A DNA stretch of 5,787 bases. Source: Ignavibacteriales bacterium (lineage in GTDB: Bacteria; Bacteroidota; Ignavibacteria; UBA10030). Positions 1 to 5,787 of this stretch are shown one piece after another (position 1 is the first letter of the stretch; each line of letters opens with the position of its first letter). Where the stretch lies: contig JACRFF010000331.1 in the NCBI GenBank assembly GCA_016218005.1, forward strand, positions 1 through 5,787, given 5' to 3'. A program made the translations under genes and the position numbers. The notes under the pieces are model-generated. The model was given only the letters and a program-made list of their open reading frames with translations, did no database searches and was not told where the DNA came from.

Positions 1-963
1 CGTTGGTTTCTTCTCGGCGGAGTTGTCGCTTTTGTGTTGTTCCTGCCGCATCTCGTCTGGCAAATCACCCACAATTTTCCGACACTGGAATGGCAGAATA
101 ACGTTGTCGCACAAAACAAGAATGTGCAGCTCTCGCCGGTCGAATTCTTTCTCCAGCAGATCCTTATGGTTCACCCGCTCACATTCCCGATCTGGCTTCT
201 CGGTCTCTATGGATTCTTCTTTTCGGATTTCGCGAAGGAGTTCCGTGCATTCGGCTGGGCATACATTTTCCTTTTCCTGATTTTCATTGCCCTGGGAGCC
301 AAAGCGAAAGCCTACTACCTCACACCGTTCTATCCCGTGTTGCTCGGCGGTGGTGCCGTCGCAATCAGCTCCTTCATTCTTCGGAGAGAAAGATATTCCT
401 GGGTGAGGCCTACGCTGATGAGTGTGCTTATCATCGGAGGAGCGTACACGGCACCGTTGGTCCTGCCGATACTCCCTGAGGAAACATTCATCGAGTACTC
501 AAAACTAGTGCCGGTCTCCAACTCCGCGGGCGAGCACCATCGGATGGGAAAACTGCCGCAACAGTACGCCGACATGCACGGCTGGGAAGAGTTGGCCGCA
601 GACGTCGCAAAAGTATACCGCAGCCTGCCGGAAGGAGAGCAAAAAAAGTGCGCGATCTTTGGACAAAACTACGGCGAGGCGGGTGCGATTGATCTCTTCG
701 GTCGGAAGTACAACCTTCCCAAAGCCATCAGCGGACATCAAAATTATTACTTCTGGGGACCGAGAGAGTATACAGGGGAGTTGGTGATTGTAATCGGAGA
801 TTCAAAGGAAAGCCTTGAACGAGTATTCACGAGTGTCGATCTTGCTGCCGTCCATGAATCGGAATATGCCATGCCGTACGAAAGCAATTTGCCGATATTT
901 GTTTGCCGTGGACTCAAAACGTCGCTGAAAGACCTATGGCCCAAAGTGAAAGAGTGGATTTAA
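1..963 (+). CDS. GT39/ArnT-like membrane glycosyltransferase, 3' part (5' end outside window)
   Basis: The reading frame is open from the first base to the TAA at 961-963 (320 residues seen), so the true start lies upstream. The visible part has about four hydrophobic membrane segments, at roughly residues 1-20, 49-74, 84-99 and 107-127, and a probable further one near 139-158. A soluble C-terminal part of about 155 residues follows. The segment with FLPHLVWQ and NFPTLEW, and the later AKAYYLTPFYPVL, are typical of the last membrane helices of dolichyl-phosphate-mannose/ArnT-type glycosyltransferases (GT39, PMT_2). The tail with AIFGQNYGEAGAIDLFG and ISGHQNYYFWGP resembles the C-terminal domain of many bacterial GT39 proteins. 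Family members move a sugar from a polyprenyl-phosphate carrier to an acceptor on the outer face of the cytoplasmic membrane. The catalytic N-terminal acidic residues lie outside the window, so substrate and acceptor cannot be given. The family call is from remembered motifs; the exact role is unknown. Confidence 0.82.
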   Translation, partial: RWFLLGGVVAFVLFLPHLVWQITHNFPTLEWQNNVVAQNKNVQLSPVEFFLQQILMVHPLTFPIWLLGLYGFFFSDFAKEFRAFGWAYIFLFLIFIALGAKAKAYYLTPFYPVLLGGGAVAISSFILRRERYSWVRPTLMSVLIIGGAYTAPLVLPILPEETFIEYSKLVPVSNSAGEHHRMGKLPQQYADMHGWEELAADVAKVYRSLPEGEQKKCAIFGQNYGEAGAIDLFGRKYNLPKAISGHQNYYFWGPREYTGELVIVIGDSKESLERVFTSVDLAAVHESEYAMPYESNLPIFVCRGLKTSLKDLWPKVKEWI

Positions 964-1109
964 GTTGTCTCAGGCAGAAACTTGCGGCGCCACTACTGGA
1001 ACTTCCTCCGGAACTCGCTCTCCCGCATCGTGCCGTGGGTGATGTGACTTCGCCAATTGCTTGTTTCGATTCCACTGGCGATATTTTGTATGACAACGGA
1101 GTGGCAGCT

Positions 1110-1190
1110 ATGAAACAGTTTCTTTTCCTCCTCTGCATGATCGCCGTTCCGGCAAGCGGGAAGCAGGTATCGATCATCAATGAAGAATAG
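1110..1190 (+). CDS. possible 26-residue signal-peptide-like ORF, or remnant of a secreted protein gene
   Basis: The ATG at 1110 is preceded by GGAG at 1098-1101, with an 8-base spacer, which is a credible ribosome binding site. The product begins MKQFLFLLCMIAVPASG: one basic residue, a hydrophobic core of about ten residues, then a small-residue A-S-G stretch like a signal peptidase site. Only nine more residues (KQVSIINEE) follow before the TAG at 1188-1190. The stop codon directly abuts the palindrome at 1191-1215 and an intrinsic terminator lies just beyond, so the layout is that of a short transcript end. It may be a genuine small secreted or membrane peptide, the start of a larger exported protein gene cut short by deletion or repeat insertion, or chance. 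No family was recognised. Confidence 0.3.
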   Translation: MKQFLFLLCMIAVPASGKQVSIINEE

Positions 1191-1215
1191 TGTTCCCACG
1201 CTCCGTGTGGGAACA
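1191..1215. repeat. REP-like palindrome, GTTCCCACGCTCCG type
   Basis: TGTTCCCAC (1191-1199) is exactly complementary to GTGGGAACA (1207-1215), giving a 9-bp perfect stem with a 7-base loop. The core GTTCCCACGCTCCG followed by GTGGGAAC resembles short palindromes found dispersed in many bacterial genomes and sometimes linked to REP-associated (IS200-like) transposases; this resemblance is from memory. It starts immediately after a TAG stop and ends five bases before the arm of a terminator, a usual place for REP-type elements. With one copy in the window, dispersion cannot be shown. It could instead be the first of two tandem terminator hairpins. Confidence 0.5.
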
Positions 1216-1220
1216 AGGAA

Positions 1221-1255
1221 AAACGCCGTCCTTCGGGAGGGCGTTTATATTTTTA
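1221..1255 (+). terminator. intrinsic (Rho-independent) terminator
   Basis: AAACGCC (1221-1227) pairs with GGCGTTT (1240-1246). After a single G·G mismatch, TCC (1229-1231) pairs with GGA (1236-1238), closed by a stable TTCG loop. The stem is followed by ATATTTTTA, a T-rich tract. It would end transcripts from the glycosyltransferase gene or the small ORF and insulate mfd from upstream transcription. The A-run on the 5' side (1219-1223) gives a T-run on the other strand, so it may work in both directions, though no minus-strand gene is seen. Confidence 0.8.
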
Positions 1256-1361
1256 TCCCCCGCAATGCAAGAGTGAGCCACCCACACTGTTTTCGCTTCG
1301 CCGTTCCTGCAAGAAACTTGACTGCTCGTTGTCTAATCACTGGTGCGAAACATGTGCGGTA

Positions 1362-1376
1362 ACGCGTGCGACGCGT
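1362..1376. repeat. ACGCGT-gcg-ACGCGT inverted/direct repeat
   Basis: Two copies of the self-complementary hexamer ACGCGT (1362-1367 and 1371-1376) are separated by three bases. The unit is at once a direct repeat with 9-base period and a perfect 15-base dyad, except for the asymmetric middle. It lies about 20 bases upstream of the candidate promoter for mfd. Such a site could bind a dimeric regulator, but short CG-rich palindromes also arise by chance, and no regulator is recognised. Confidence 0.25.
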
Positions 1377-1394
1377 ATTAGGTTTTGATGTGCA

Positions 1395-1425
1395 TTGCAA
1401 CTCCCGCCTGCAATTCCTATCTTTG
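1395..1425 (+). promoter_or_regulatory. candidate Bacteroidota-type promoter for mfd-cho
   Basis: TATCTTTG at 1418-1425 is an exact match to TAnnTTTG, the -7 element recognised by the primary sigma factor of Bacteroidota. A TTG at 1395-1397 lies 20 bases before it, in the expected range for the -33 element. Transcription would start near 1430-1434 and give an mfd leader of about 110 bases that begins with the hairpin at 1436-1460. No convincing sigma70-type -35/-10 pair was seen nearby. The match is short, so chance remains possible, and the call depends on the organism belonging to that group. Confidence 0.4.
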
Positions 1426-1435
1426 ACCTGCCCTT

Positions 1436-1460
1436 GTAGTGCGAGAACATCTCGGACTAC
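1436..1460. repeat. imperfect hairpin in the mfd leader
   Basis: GTAGT (1436-1440) pairs with ACTAC (1456-1460), and CGAGA (1442-1446) pairs with TCTCG (1450-1454). One G·G mismatch separates the two helices and the loop is ACA. The stem is thus ten pairs in a 25-base unit. No T-run follows, so it is not a terminator. It could be a second dispersed palindromic repeat, or a stabilising structure at the 5' end of the mfd-cho mRNA if the promoter at 1395-1425 is right. Confidence 0.5.
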
Positions 1461-1543
1461 GTGGGCGTGGTGCGTTTTATCCACACTCGCGCTGTCCGCT
1501 TATTTGGTGAATGATCGGTTTTCGATCGAGTGATTGAATTGCA

Positions 1544-4500
1544 ATGATGGCTTCGGTCAAAAAGAAGGTGGCGGCATCTCCGCCGTTTGCGGCTCTTGAA
1601 GAGGCCGTTCGGAAGAATGAGCATCCCCGACTTCGGAATATAGCCGGCTCGCTGATGGCGTTCGCCGCCGTGCATCTCTTTGAAGAGCGCGGCGCTCAAC
1701 TTCTGCTCGTTGTTCCGGACGATGACCGCGCCGAGCAACTGCGCGACGATTGCGTATTACTGGCGGGGGATGAGAACGTACGCTTGCTGGGACATTCTGT
1801 CGAGCACCACGCACGCTTATTAGACATGACCTCGCCCATCGCGCAGATTGAAACGCTCCAAGCGCTGGCGGAACAGCGCCGCGTGCTCGTAATCGCCTCG
1901 GCGTCATCGGCGGCAACTTGCCTTCCGCCGCCGCAAGCATTGTTGAAGCGGAAGATCGAGCTTCTCGCGAATACCGACACCTCGTTCGAACAACTCATCG
2001 CCCGGTTGAACGAGTTGGGATTCGAGCGAAAAGATTTTGTGGAAGAGTACGGCGATTTTGCAGTCCGCGGCGGCATTCTGGACGTCTTTCCGTTTGTTGG
2101 AGATAATCCCGTTCGCGTCGAGTTCTGGGGCGACACGATTGAATCTCTCCGCGAGTTCGACGCGCTCTCGCAACGCTCCATCCGCTCACTGCAATCTGCT
2201 CACATTGTGGCAAGCTTGAACGCGGGCGCACCGGATGCAACGCAGTCGAGTTCAATCTTCAGCTATCTTCAATCCAACGCCATCGTCCTGCTCGATGAAC
2301 CCGCCTTGATCGAAAAAGAAATCGATGAACTGCACAAGGAGGGCGTGCCGCACGTCTACGGCTGGGCGTCGTTGGATGAACATCGAGAAAATTTTTTCAC
2401 TCTCATCCACTCCACTTTCGTCCTCCAACAATCCGGCGTTGACCGCACGCCATCCGAAATTGATTTCTCTTCCGTTCCAACGCCGCCGACCAACGGTGCG
2501 GTCAAGATTCTGCTGAAGAACATTGCAGAACTCAACGAGCGCAGGTTGAGCGTCGTGATCGGATGCGACACAAAGCACGAAGCCGACCGTCTCGAAGAAC
2601 TGATCGACGAAGAGCAGTTTGCTGTCGCCGCTACCCGCGCCACCGGTGAAGAACCGGCAGACGCCGATTCGACACTCGCCGATCGACAACCGACATTATC
2701 GTACTCACTCACAACCACGGCGTTCCACAACGGTTTCGTCTTTCCCGCCGCCGGCATTGCGTTGTTAAGCGAGCACGAGATCTTCGGCCGCTTGAAACGC
2801 CGCGGTTCCGGCAAGCGGCGCCGGTTCAAAGGAATGTCGCAGAAAGATTTTGCTCAACTGAAGCGGGGCGATTTCGTCGTGCACGTCGACTATGGCATCG
2901 GACGGTTTGAGCGGCTGCAGAAGATCCATCTGCGCGGCGTTGAAGCCGAGGTGATGAAGCTCTCCTTTGCCGAGGGAGATTCGATCTATGTCAACCTCAA
3001 CTTCATGAATCGTGTACAGAAGTATGCGTCGCAGGAAGGCCACGCGCCGCAACTGACGAAGCTCGGCTCGCCCGATTGGGATCGGCTGAAATCGAAAGCC
3101 CGCCGCAAGATCAAAGACATTGCGCGCGACCTCATTCGCCTGTACGCCAAGCGTAAACTCGAACAGGGTTTTGCGTTTCAATCCGACGTGCATTGGCAGA
3201 AGGAAATGGAAGCGTCATTCATGTACGAAGACACGCCCGATCAGGCGAAGGCAACGTTGGACGTTAAGTCGGACATGGAATCCGGTTCGCCAATGGACCG
3301 CTTGATTTGCGGCGACGTCGGATTTGGTAAAACGGAAATCGCCGTGCGGGCGGCATTCAAGTCGGTGATGAACGGAAAGCAAGCCGCCGTGCTCGTGCCG
3401 ACCACCATTCTGGCTCAACAGCATTTCAACACGTTTGTAGATCGGGTGGGGCGTTACGGCGTGCGCGTTGAATCGCTCTCGCGGTTCCGTTCTTCCAAGG
3501 AGCAAAAGGATATTGTCGGCGCGCTCAAAGAAGGGGCGGTCGACGTCATCATCGGCACGCACCGGCTGTTGTCGAAAGACGTCGCCTTCAAAGACCTCGG
3601 CTTGCTGGTGGTCGACGAAGAACACCGCTTCGGCGTAAGCGCAAAGGAAAAACTTCGCCAGCTTCGCGCCGCCGTCGATACGCTTACGCTGACCGCAACG
3701 CCAATCCCCCGGACGCTGCAATTCTCACTTATGGGCGCGCGTGATCTTTCCATCATCAACACGCCGCCGAGAAACCGTCTTCCGATTGTGACCGAGATAG
3801 CGCAGTACGACCTGCAACTCGTCCGCGAAGCGATCCTGAAGGAACTCCACCGCGGCGGCCAAGCGTACTTCATCCACGACCGCATCAACAACATGGATGA
3901 AGTCGAAGCGCTCTTGCGTGAACGCATTCCTGAAGCGCGCTTCCACGCTGCGCACGGGCAGATGCCGGGACACGAACTTGAACGAACGATGATGAGCTTC
4001 CTCGAAAAAAAGTTCGACGTCCTCGTTTGTACGAAGATCATCGAAAGCGGCATCGACATCCCGAGCGTCAACACGATCATCATCAACCGCGCAGACCGGT
4101 TCGGGCTGGCCGAGCTGTATCAACTGCGCGGGCGGGTTGGGCGCTCCAACGTACAAGCGTACGCCTATCTTCTCACGCCGCCAATTTCGGTTCTGCCAAA
4201 GCAAACGCTCCGGCGCTTGCAGGCAATACAGGAATTCACCGAGCTTGGGTCGGGATTCAATTTGGCAATGCGCGATATGGAAATCCGCGGCACAGGCAAC
4301 TTACTCGGCGCCGAGCAATCCGGATTTATTTTAGAAATGGGATTTGAGATGTACCAGCGCATTGTGGAAGAAGCGGTCGCAGAATTGAAGGAGGAGGAGT
4401 TCTCCGTACTTCTAGAGAGTGGCCCGTCTGCCGGCGGTAGGCAAGCGAAACCCGAACTCGTTGTTGAAACCGACGTCGAAGCGTTGATCCCCGACATCTA

Positions 4501-4945
4501 CATTGAATCTGACGCCGAGCGGCTGGAAATCTACCGCCGTCTCTACAAAGCGGATTCTCTCGGCGAACTGGAAAGCTTGCGCTCGGAATTGCAGGACCGC
4601 TTCGGCGAGTATCCGGAAGAAGTTGAACACCTTTTTCGTGTTGTCGGCTTGAAGCTTTCAGCTTCTTCGATGCGGTTTGCGCGAATCGAATTGAACGGAA
4701 CGGAGGCGACGCTCACGCTCCCTCCATCAGAAGATAAACTGTTCTACGAACCCGGCGAGGCCGGCGCTTCGCTCTTCCAGAACCTCATGGATCGCGTCGG
4801 CAAATTGAAACAGTACCAACTTGCGCTGAAGCAGGATGGGAAGCGGTTGAAGTTGGTGGGAAGAATTCAAAAGCCGGACAGCGACCGCGAGCGCTTGCTT
4901 GCTTTCAGAAACATGATCGTCGACTTGCAGACAAGGGAAACATGA
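1544..4945 (+). CDS. mfd: transcription-repair coupling factor Mfd
   Basis: Mfd is a cytoplasmic DNA translocase that binds RNA polymerase stalled at lesions, pushes it off and recruits UvrA, starting transcription-coupled repair. At 1133 residues it is close to the usual length (1148 in E. coli). Domains in order: the UvrB-like module, residues 1 to about 350, with its UvrA-binding part near 157-215 (R175, R191 and W195 align by my reading with E. coli R165, R181 and F185); the RNA polymerase-interacting domain at about 435-520 (DFVVHVDYGIG from 443); the two RecA-like translocase lobes, with the Q-motif segment FMYEDTPDQ, Walker A GDVGFGKTE at 590-598, DEEH at 691-694, TLTATPIPRTL at 715-725, and TRG/motif VI with LYQLRGRVGR at 858-867; and C-terminal autoinhibitory domain D7 from about 977. 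The frame is intact. An in-frame TGA at 1535-1537 limits the start to 1544 or the adjacent ATG at 1547. Neither has a strong ribosome binding site; the nearest candidate, GAG at 1528-1530, is far. Confidence 0.98.
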   Translation: MMASVKKKVAASPPFAALEEAVRKNEHPRLRNIAGSLMAFAAVHLFEERGAQLLLVVPDDDRAEQLRDDCVLLAGDENVRLLGHSVEHHARLLDMTSPIAQIETLQALAEQRRVLVIASASSAATCLPPPQALLKRKIELLANTDTSFEQLIARLNELGFERKDFVEEYGDFAVRGGILDVFPFVGDNPVRVEFWGDTIESLREFDALSQRSIRSLQSAHIVASLNAGAPDATQSSSIFSYLQSNAIVLLDEPALIEKEIDELHKEGVPHVYGWASLDEHRENFFTLIHSTFVLQQSGVDRTPSEIDFSSVPTPPTNGAVKILLKNIAELNERRLSVVIGCDTKHEADRLEELIDEEQFAVAATRATGEEPADADSTLADRQPTLSYSLTTTAFHNGFVFPAAGIALLSEHEIFGRLKRRGSGKRRRFKGMSQKDFAQLKRGDFVVHVDYGIGRFERLQKIHLRGVEAEVMKLSFAEGDSIYVNLNFMNRVQKYASQEGHAPQLTKLGSPDWDRLKSKARRKIKDIARDLIRLYAKRKLEQGFAFQSDVHWQKEMEASFMYEDTPDQAKATLDVKSDMESGSPMDRLICGDVGFGKTEIAVRAAFKSVMNGKQAAVLVPTTILAQQHFNTFVDRVGRYGVRVESLSRFRSSKEQKDIVGALKEGAVDVIIGTHRLLSKDVAFKDLGLLVVDEEHRFGVSAKEKLRQLRAAVDTLTLTATPIPRTLQFSLMGARDLSIINTPPRNRLPIVTEIAQYDLQLVREAILKELHRGGQAYFIHDRINNMDEVEALLRERIPEARFHAAHGQMPGHELERTMMSFLEKKFDVLVCTKIIESGIDIPSVNTIIINRADRFGLAELYQLRGRVGRSNVQAYAYLLTPPISVLPKQTLRRLQAIQEFTELGSGFNLAMRDMEIRGTGNLLGAEQSGFILEMGFEMYQRIVEEAVAELKEEEFSVLLESGPSAGGRQAKPELVVETDVEALIPDIYIESDAERLEIYRRLYKADSLGELESLRSELQDRFGEYPEEVEHLFRVVGLKLSASSMRFARIELNGTEATLTLPPSEDKLFYEPGEAGASLFQNLMDRVGKLKQYQLALKQDGKRLKLVGRIQKPDSDRERLLAFRNMIVDLQTRET
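4935..4945 (+). promoter_or_regulatory. ribosome binding site and ATGA stop-start overlap of mfd and cho
   Basis: The ATG of cho (4942-4944) overlaps the TGA of mfd (4943-4945), a classic four-base coupling junction. GGGA at 4935-4938 is a weak Shine-Dalgarno match only three bases from the ATG. Ribosomes finishing mfd probably re-initiate here, so cho output would follow mfd translation. There is no room for a promoter between the genes, though one inside the end of mfd cannot be excluded. Confidence 0.75.
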
Positions 4946-5787
4946 GCGACACCATCTTCGTTGCACCTGCGGATATTGCTTCGGTGCCCAACGGCCCCGG
5001 CGTGTATCTCTTCTACGGAACGCAGGGCGATCTTCTGTATGTGGGTAAGAGCGTAACGCTCCGTGCGCGCGTGCGGTCGCATTTTGCCGAACGTTCCGAG
5101 AGAAAAATGATGCGTCGCGTGCAACGCATCGAGATTCGCTGCACAGCGGGAGAACTCGGCGCGCTGTTGTTAGAGTCGCAGTTGATCAAAGAACTGAAGC
5201 CGCTGTTCAACATCGCTCAACGCCGCCGGCGCCGCATTGTCGTTGCTCGCCGCGTCGATAACCGCGACGGTTATGCCGCCGTCAAGCTCCACGCGGTCGA
5301 CCACGTGGCATTCAACCCCGACGAACCCATCCTCGGCTTGTTCAAGCATTTTACGCAGGCAAAAGAATTTCTCGACCGCATTGCGCACGAACATCGCCTT
5401 TGTCCGAAATTGTTAGGGCTTGAGCAAGCACGGCGCTATTGCTTTGCGTATCATTTGCACCGATGCGACGGCGCGTGCATGGGCGAAGAGAATTCCGTGG
5501 CGTATAACAAGCGTCTTGAGCACGCGTTCAACGACCGCCGCGTGCAAGCATGGCCGTATGATGGACCGATTGTCGTTGAGGAACGTTCCGACGACGGAAG
5601 TCTCCGCGAAGTATTCACGGTTGATAACTGGTGTCTCTTGGCCAGCACCGTCATGGCCGGTGGTGCGGCGCTTGAGCACCCGAGCGGCAGCCATCGGTTT
5701 GACTACGACGCCTACAAGATACTCTATACATGTATTTCGGATCCACCCGCAACGGTTTTGGTAAGGGAAATATCCCGGTTCAAACAG
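4942..5787 (+). CDS. cho: Cho, GIY-YIG excinuclease (UvrC N-terminal homologue), 3' end just outside window
   Basis: Cho makes the 3' incision beside UvrB-bound DNA damage, an alternative to the N-terminal nuclease of UvrC. The frame gives 282 residues to the window edge without a stop. E. coli Cho is about 295 residues, so little should be missing. The GIY-YIG domain covers about residues 16-92: GVY at 20-22, YVG at 33-35, and by alignment to UvrC catalytic Y22, Y33 and R43, metal-binding E78 (in ALLLES) and N90. Four cysteines at 134, 147, 155 and 159 match the conserved cysteine cluster of UvrC/Cho proteins, proposed to hold an iron-sulfur cluster. The C-terminal part (AWPYDGPIVV, DNWCLLA, YDAYKIL) follows Cho. 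The UVR segment, RNase H-like 5' nuclease and helix-hairpin-helix domains of UvrC are absent from the visible part. The start at 4942 places GPGVYLF near residue 18, as expected. There is no exonuclease domain fused in front, unlike some relatives. Confidence 0.93.
   Translation, partial: MSDTIFVAPADIASVPNGPGVYLFYGTQGDLLYVGKSVTLRARVRSHFAERSERKMMRRVQRIEIRCTAGELGALLLESQLIKELKPLFNIAQRRRRRIVVARRVDNRDGYAAVKLHAVDHVAFNPDEPILGLFKHFTQAKEFLDRIAHEHRLCPKLLGLEQARRYCFAYHLHRCDGACMGEENSVAYNKRLEHAFNDRRVQAWPYDGPIVVEERSDDGSLREVFTVDNWCLLASTVMAGGAALEHPSGSHRFDYDAYKILYTCISDPPATVLVREISRFKQ

Larger units (their letters stand above)
964..1543. other. 580-base intergenic region rich in palindromes
   Basis: No ORF here looks like a conserved protein. 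The stretch divides into several parts. Bases 964-1097 show no clear signal beyond a weak 6-bp inverted repeat, TCGCCA/TGGCGA, at 1050-1055 and 1076-1081. Then come a possible 26-codon ORF (1110-1190), a REP-like palindrome (1191-1215), a terminator (1221-1255), about 100 bases with nothing recognised (1256-1361), an ACGCGT inverted repeat (1362-1376), a candidate promoter (1395-1425), a hairpin (1436-1460), and about 80 bases of leader before mfd. No tRNA or known structured RNA was recognised. Confidence 0.8.

Noticed and set aside
1050..1081. TCGCCA/TGGCGA inverted repeat
   Set aside because: Six pairs across a 20-base spacer is expected by chance in a region of this size.
903..1190. 95-codon reading of the plus strand that includes the small signal-peptide ORF
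   Set aside because: Its first part overlaps the glycosyltransferase end and has no protein-like features. The ribosome binding site and signal peptide support the later ATG at 1110 instead.
1318..1339. TTGACT with TAATCA as a sigma70 promoter
   Set aside because: The spacing between the two hexamers is about ten bases instead of about 17, so they cannot form a normal promoter.
1513..1527. GATCG-gtttt-CGATC hairpin just before the mfd start
   Set aside because: Only five pairs with a five-base loop and no neighbouring signal; too weak to call a regulatory element.
3454..4086. 210-codon minus-strand ORF opposite mfd, and similar long antisense ORFs at 1696-2181, 3215-3721 and 3725-4204
   Set aside because: They lie wholly inside the conserved mfd gene, have biased serine/arginine-rich or shuffled composition, and show no recognisable motif. 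They are by-products of the codon bias of mfd.
5420..5764. 114-codon plus-strand ORF inside cho
   Set aside because: It is out of frame with cho, whose catalytic and cysteine motifs are clear through this region.
1..5787. CRISPR array, tRNA, rRNA, insertion sequence, toxin-antitoxin or defence genes
   Set aside because: No periodic repeats, cloverleaf, transposase or defence motifs were seen; the window is three housekeeping-type genes plus one intergenic region.

Overview
This is a conserved, chromosome-like window. Coding is dense, all on the + strand, and interrupted by one 580-base gap. GC is moderately high (mid-50s percent by eye). From left to right it holds the 3' part of a membrane glycosyltransferase gene (GT39/ArnT-like), an intergenic stretch rich in small palindromes, a complete mfd gene (transcription-repair coupling factor, 1133 codons), and an almost complete cho gene (GIY-YIG nuclease related to the N-terminal half of UvrC) that runs off the right edge.

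The source is a bacterium. There is weak support for the Bacteroidota/Chlorobi/Ignavibacteria (FCB) side of the tree. An exact TAnnTTTG element with a TTG about 20 bases upstream lies before mfd and matches the primary-sigma promoter type of Bacteroidota. The mfd start also lacks a convincing Shine-Dalgarno sequence, as is common there. This placement is an inference; a protein search with Mfd would settle it.

The gap (964-1543) contains a possible 26-codon secreted or membrane peptide, or the remnant of a larger secreted protein. Its stop codon directly abuts a 9-bp perfect palindrome (1191-1215) with a GTTCCCACGCTCCG-type core resembling dispersed REP-like repeats. An intrinsic terminator follows at 1221-1255. 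Further right are an ACGCGT inverted repeat, the candidate mfd promoter, and a strong imperfect hairpin that would lie at the 5' end of the mfd transcript.

mfd and cho overlap by four bases (ATGA) and are almost certainly co-transcribed and translationally coupled. Mfd removes RNA polymerase stalled at lesions and recruits UvrA. Cho is a UvrC-type nuclease that makes the 3' incision on UvrB-bound damaged DNA. The pair therefore joins the entry step and an alternative incision step of nucleotide excision repair in one transcription unit. No wholly new system is visible. The items most worth a second look are the mfd-cho coupling, the palindromes in the gap, and the truncated-looking small secreted ORF.
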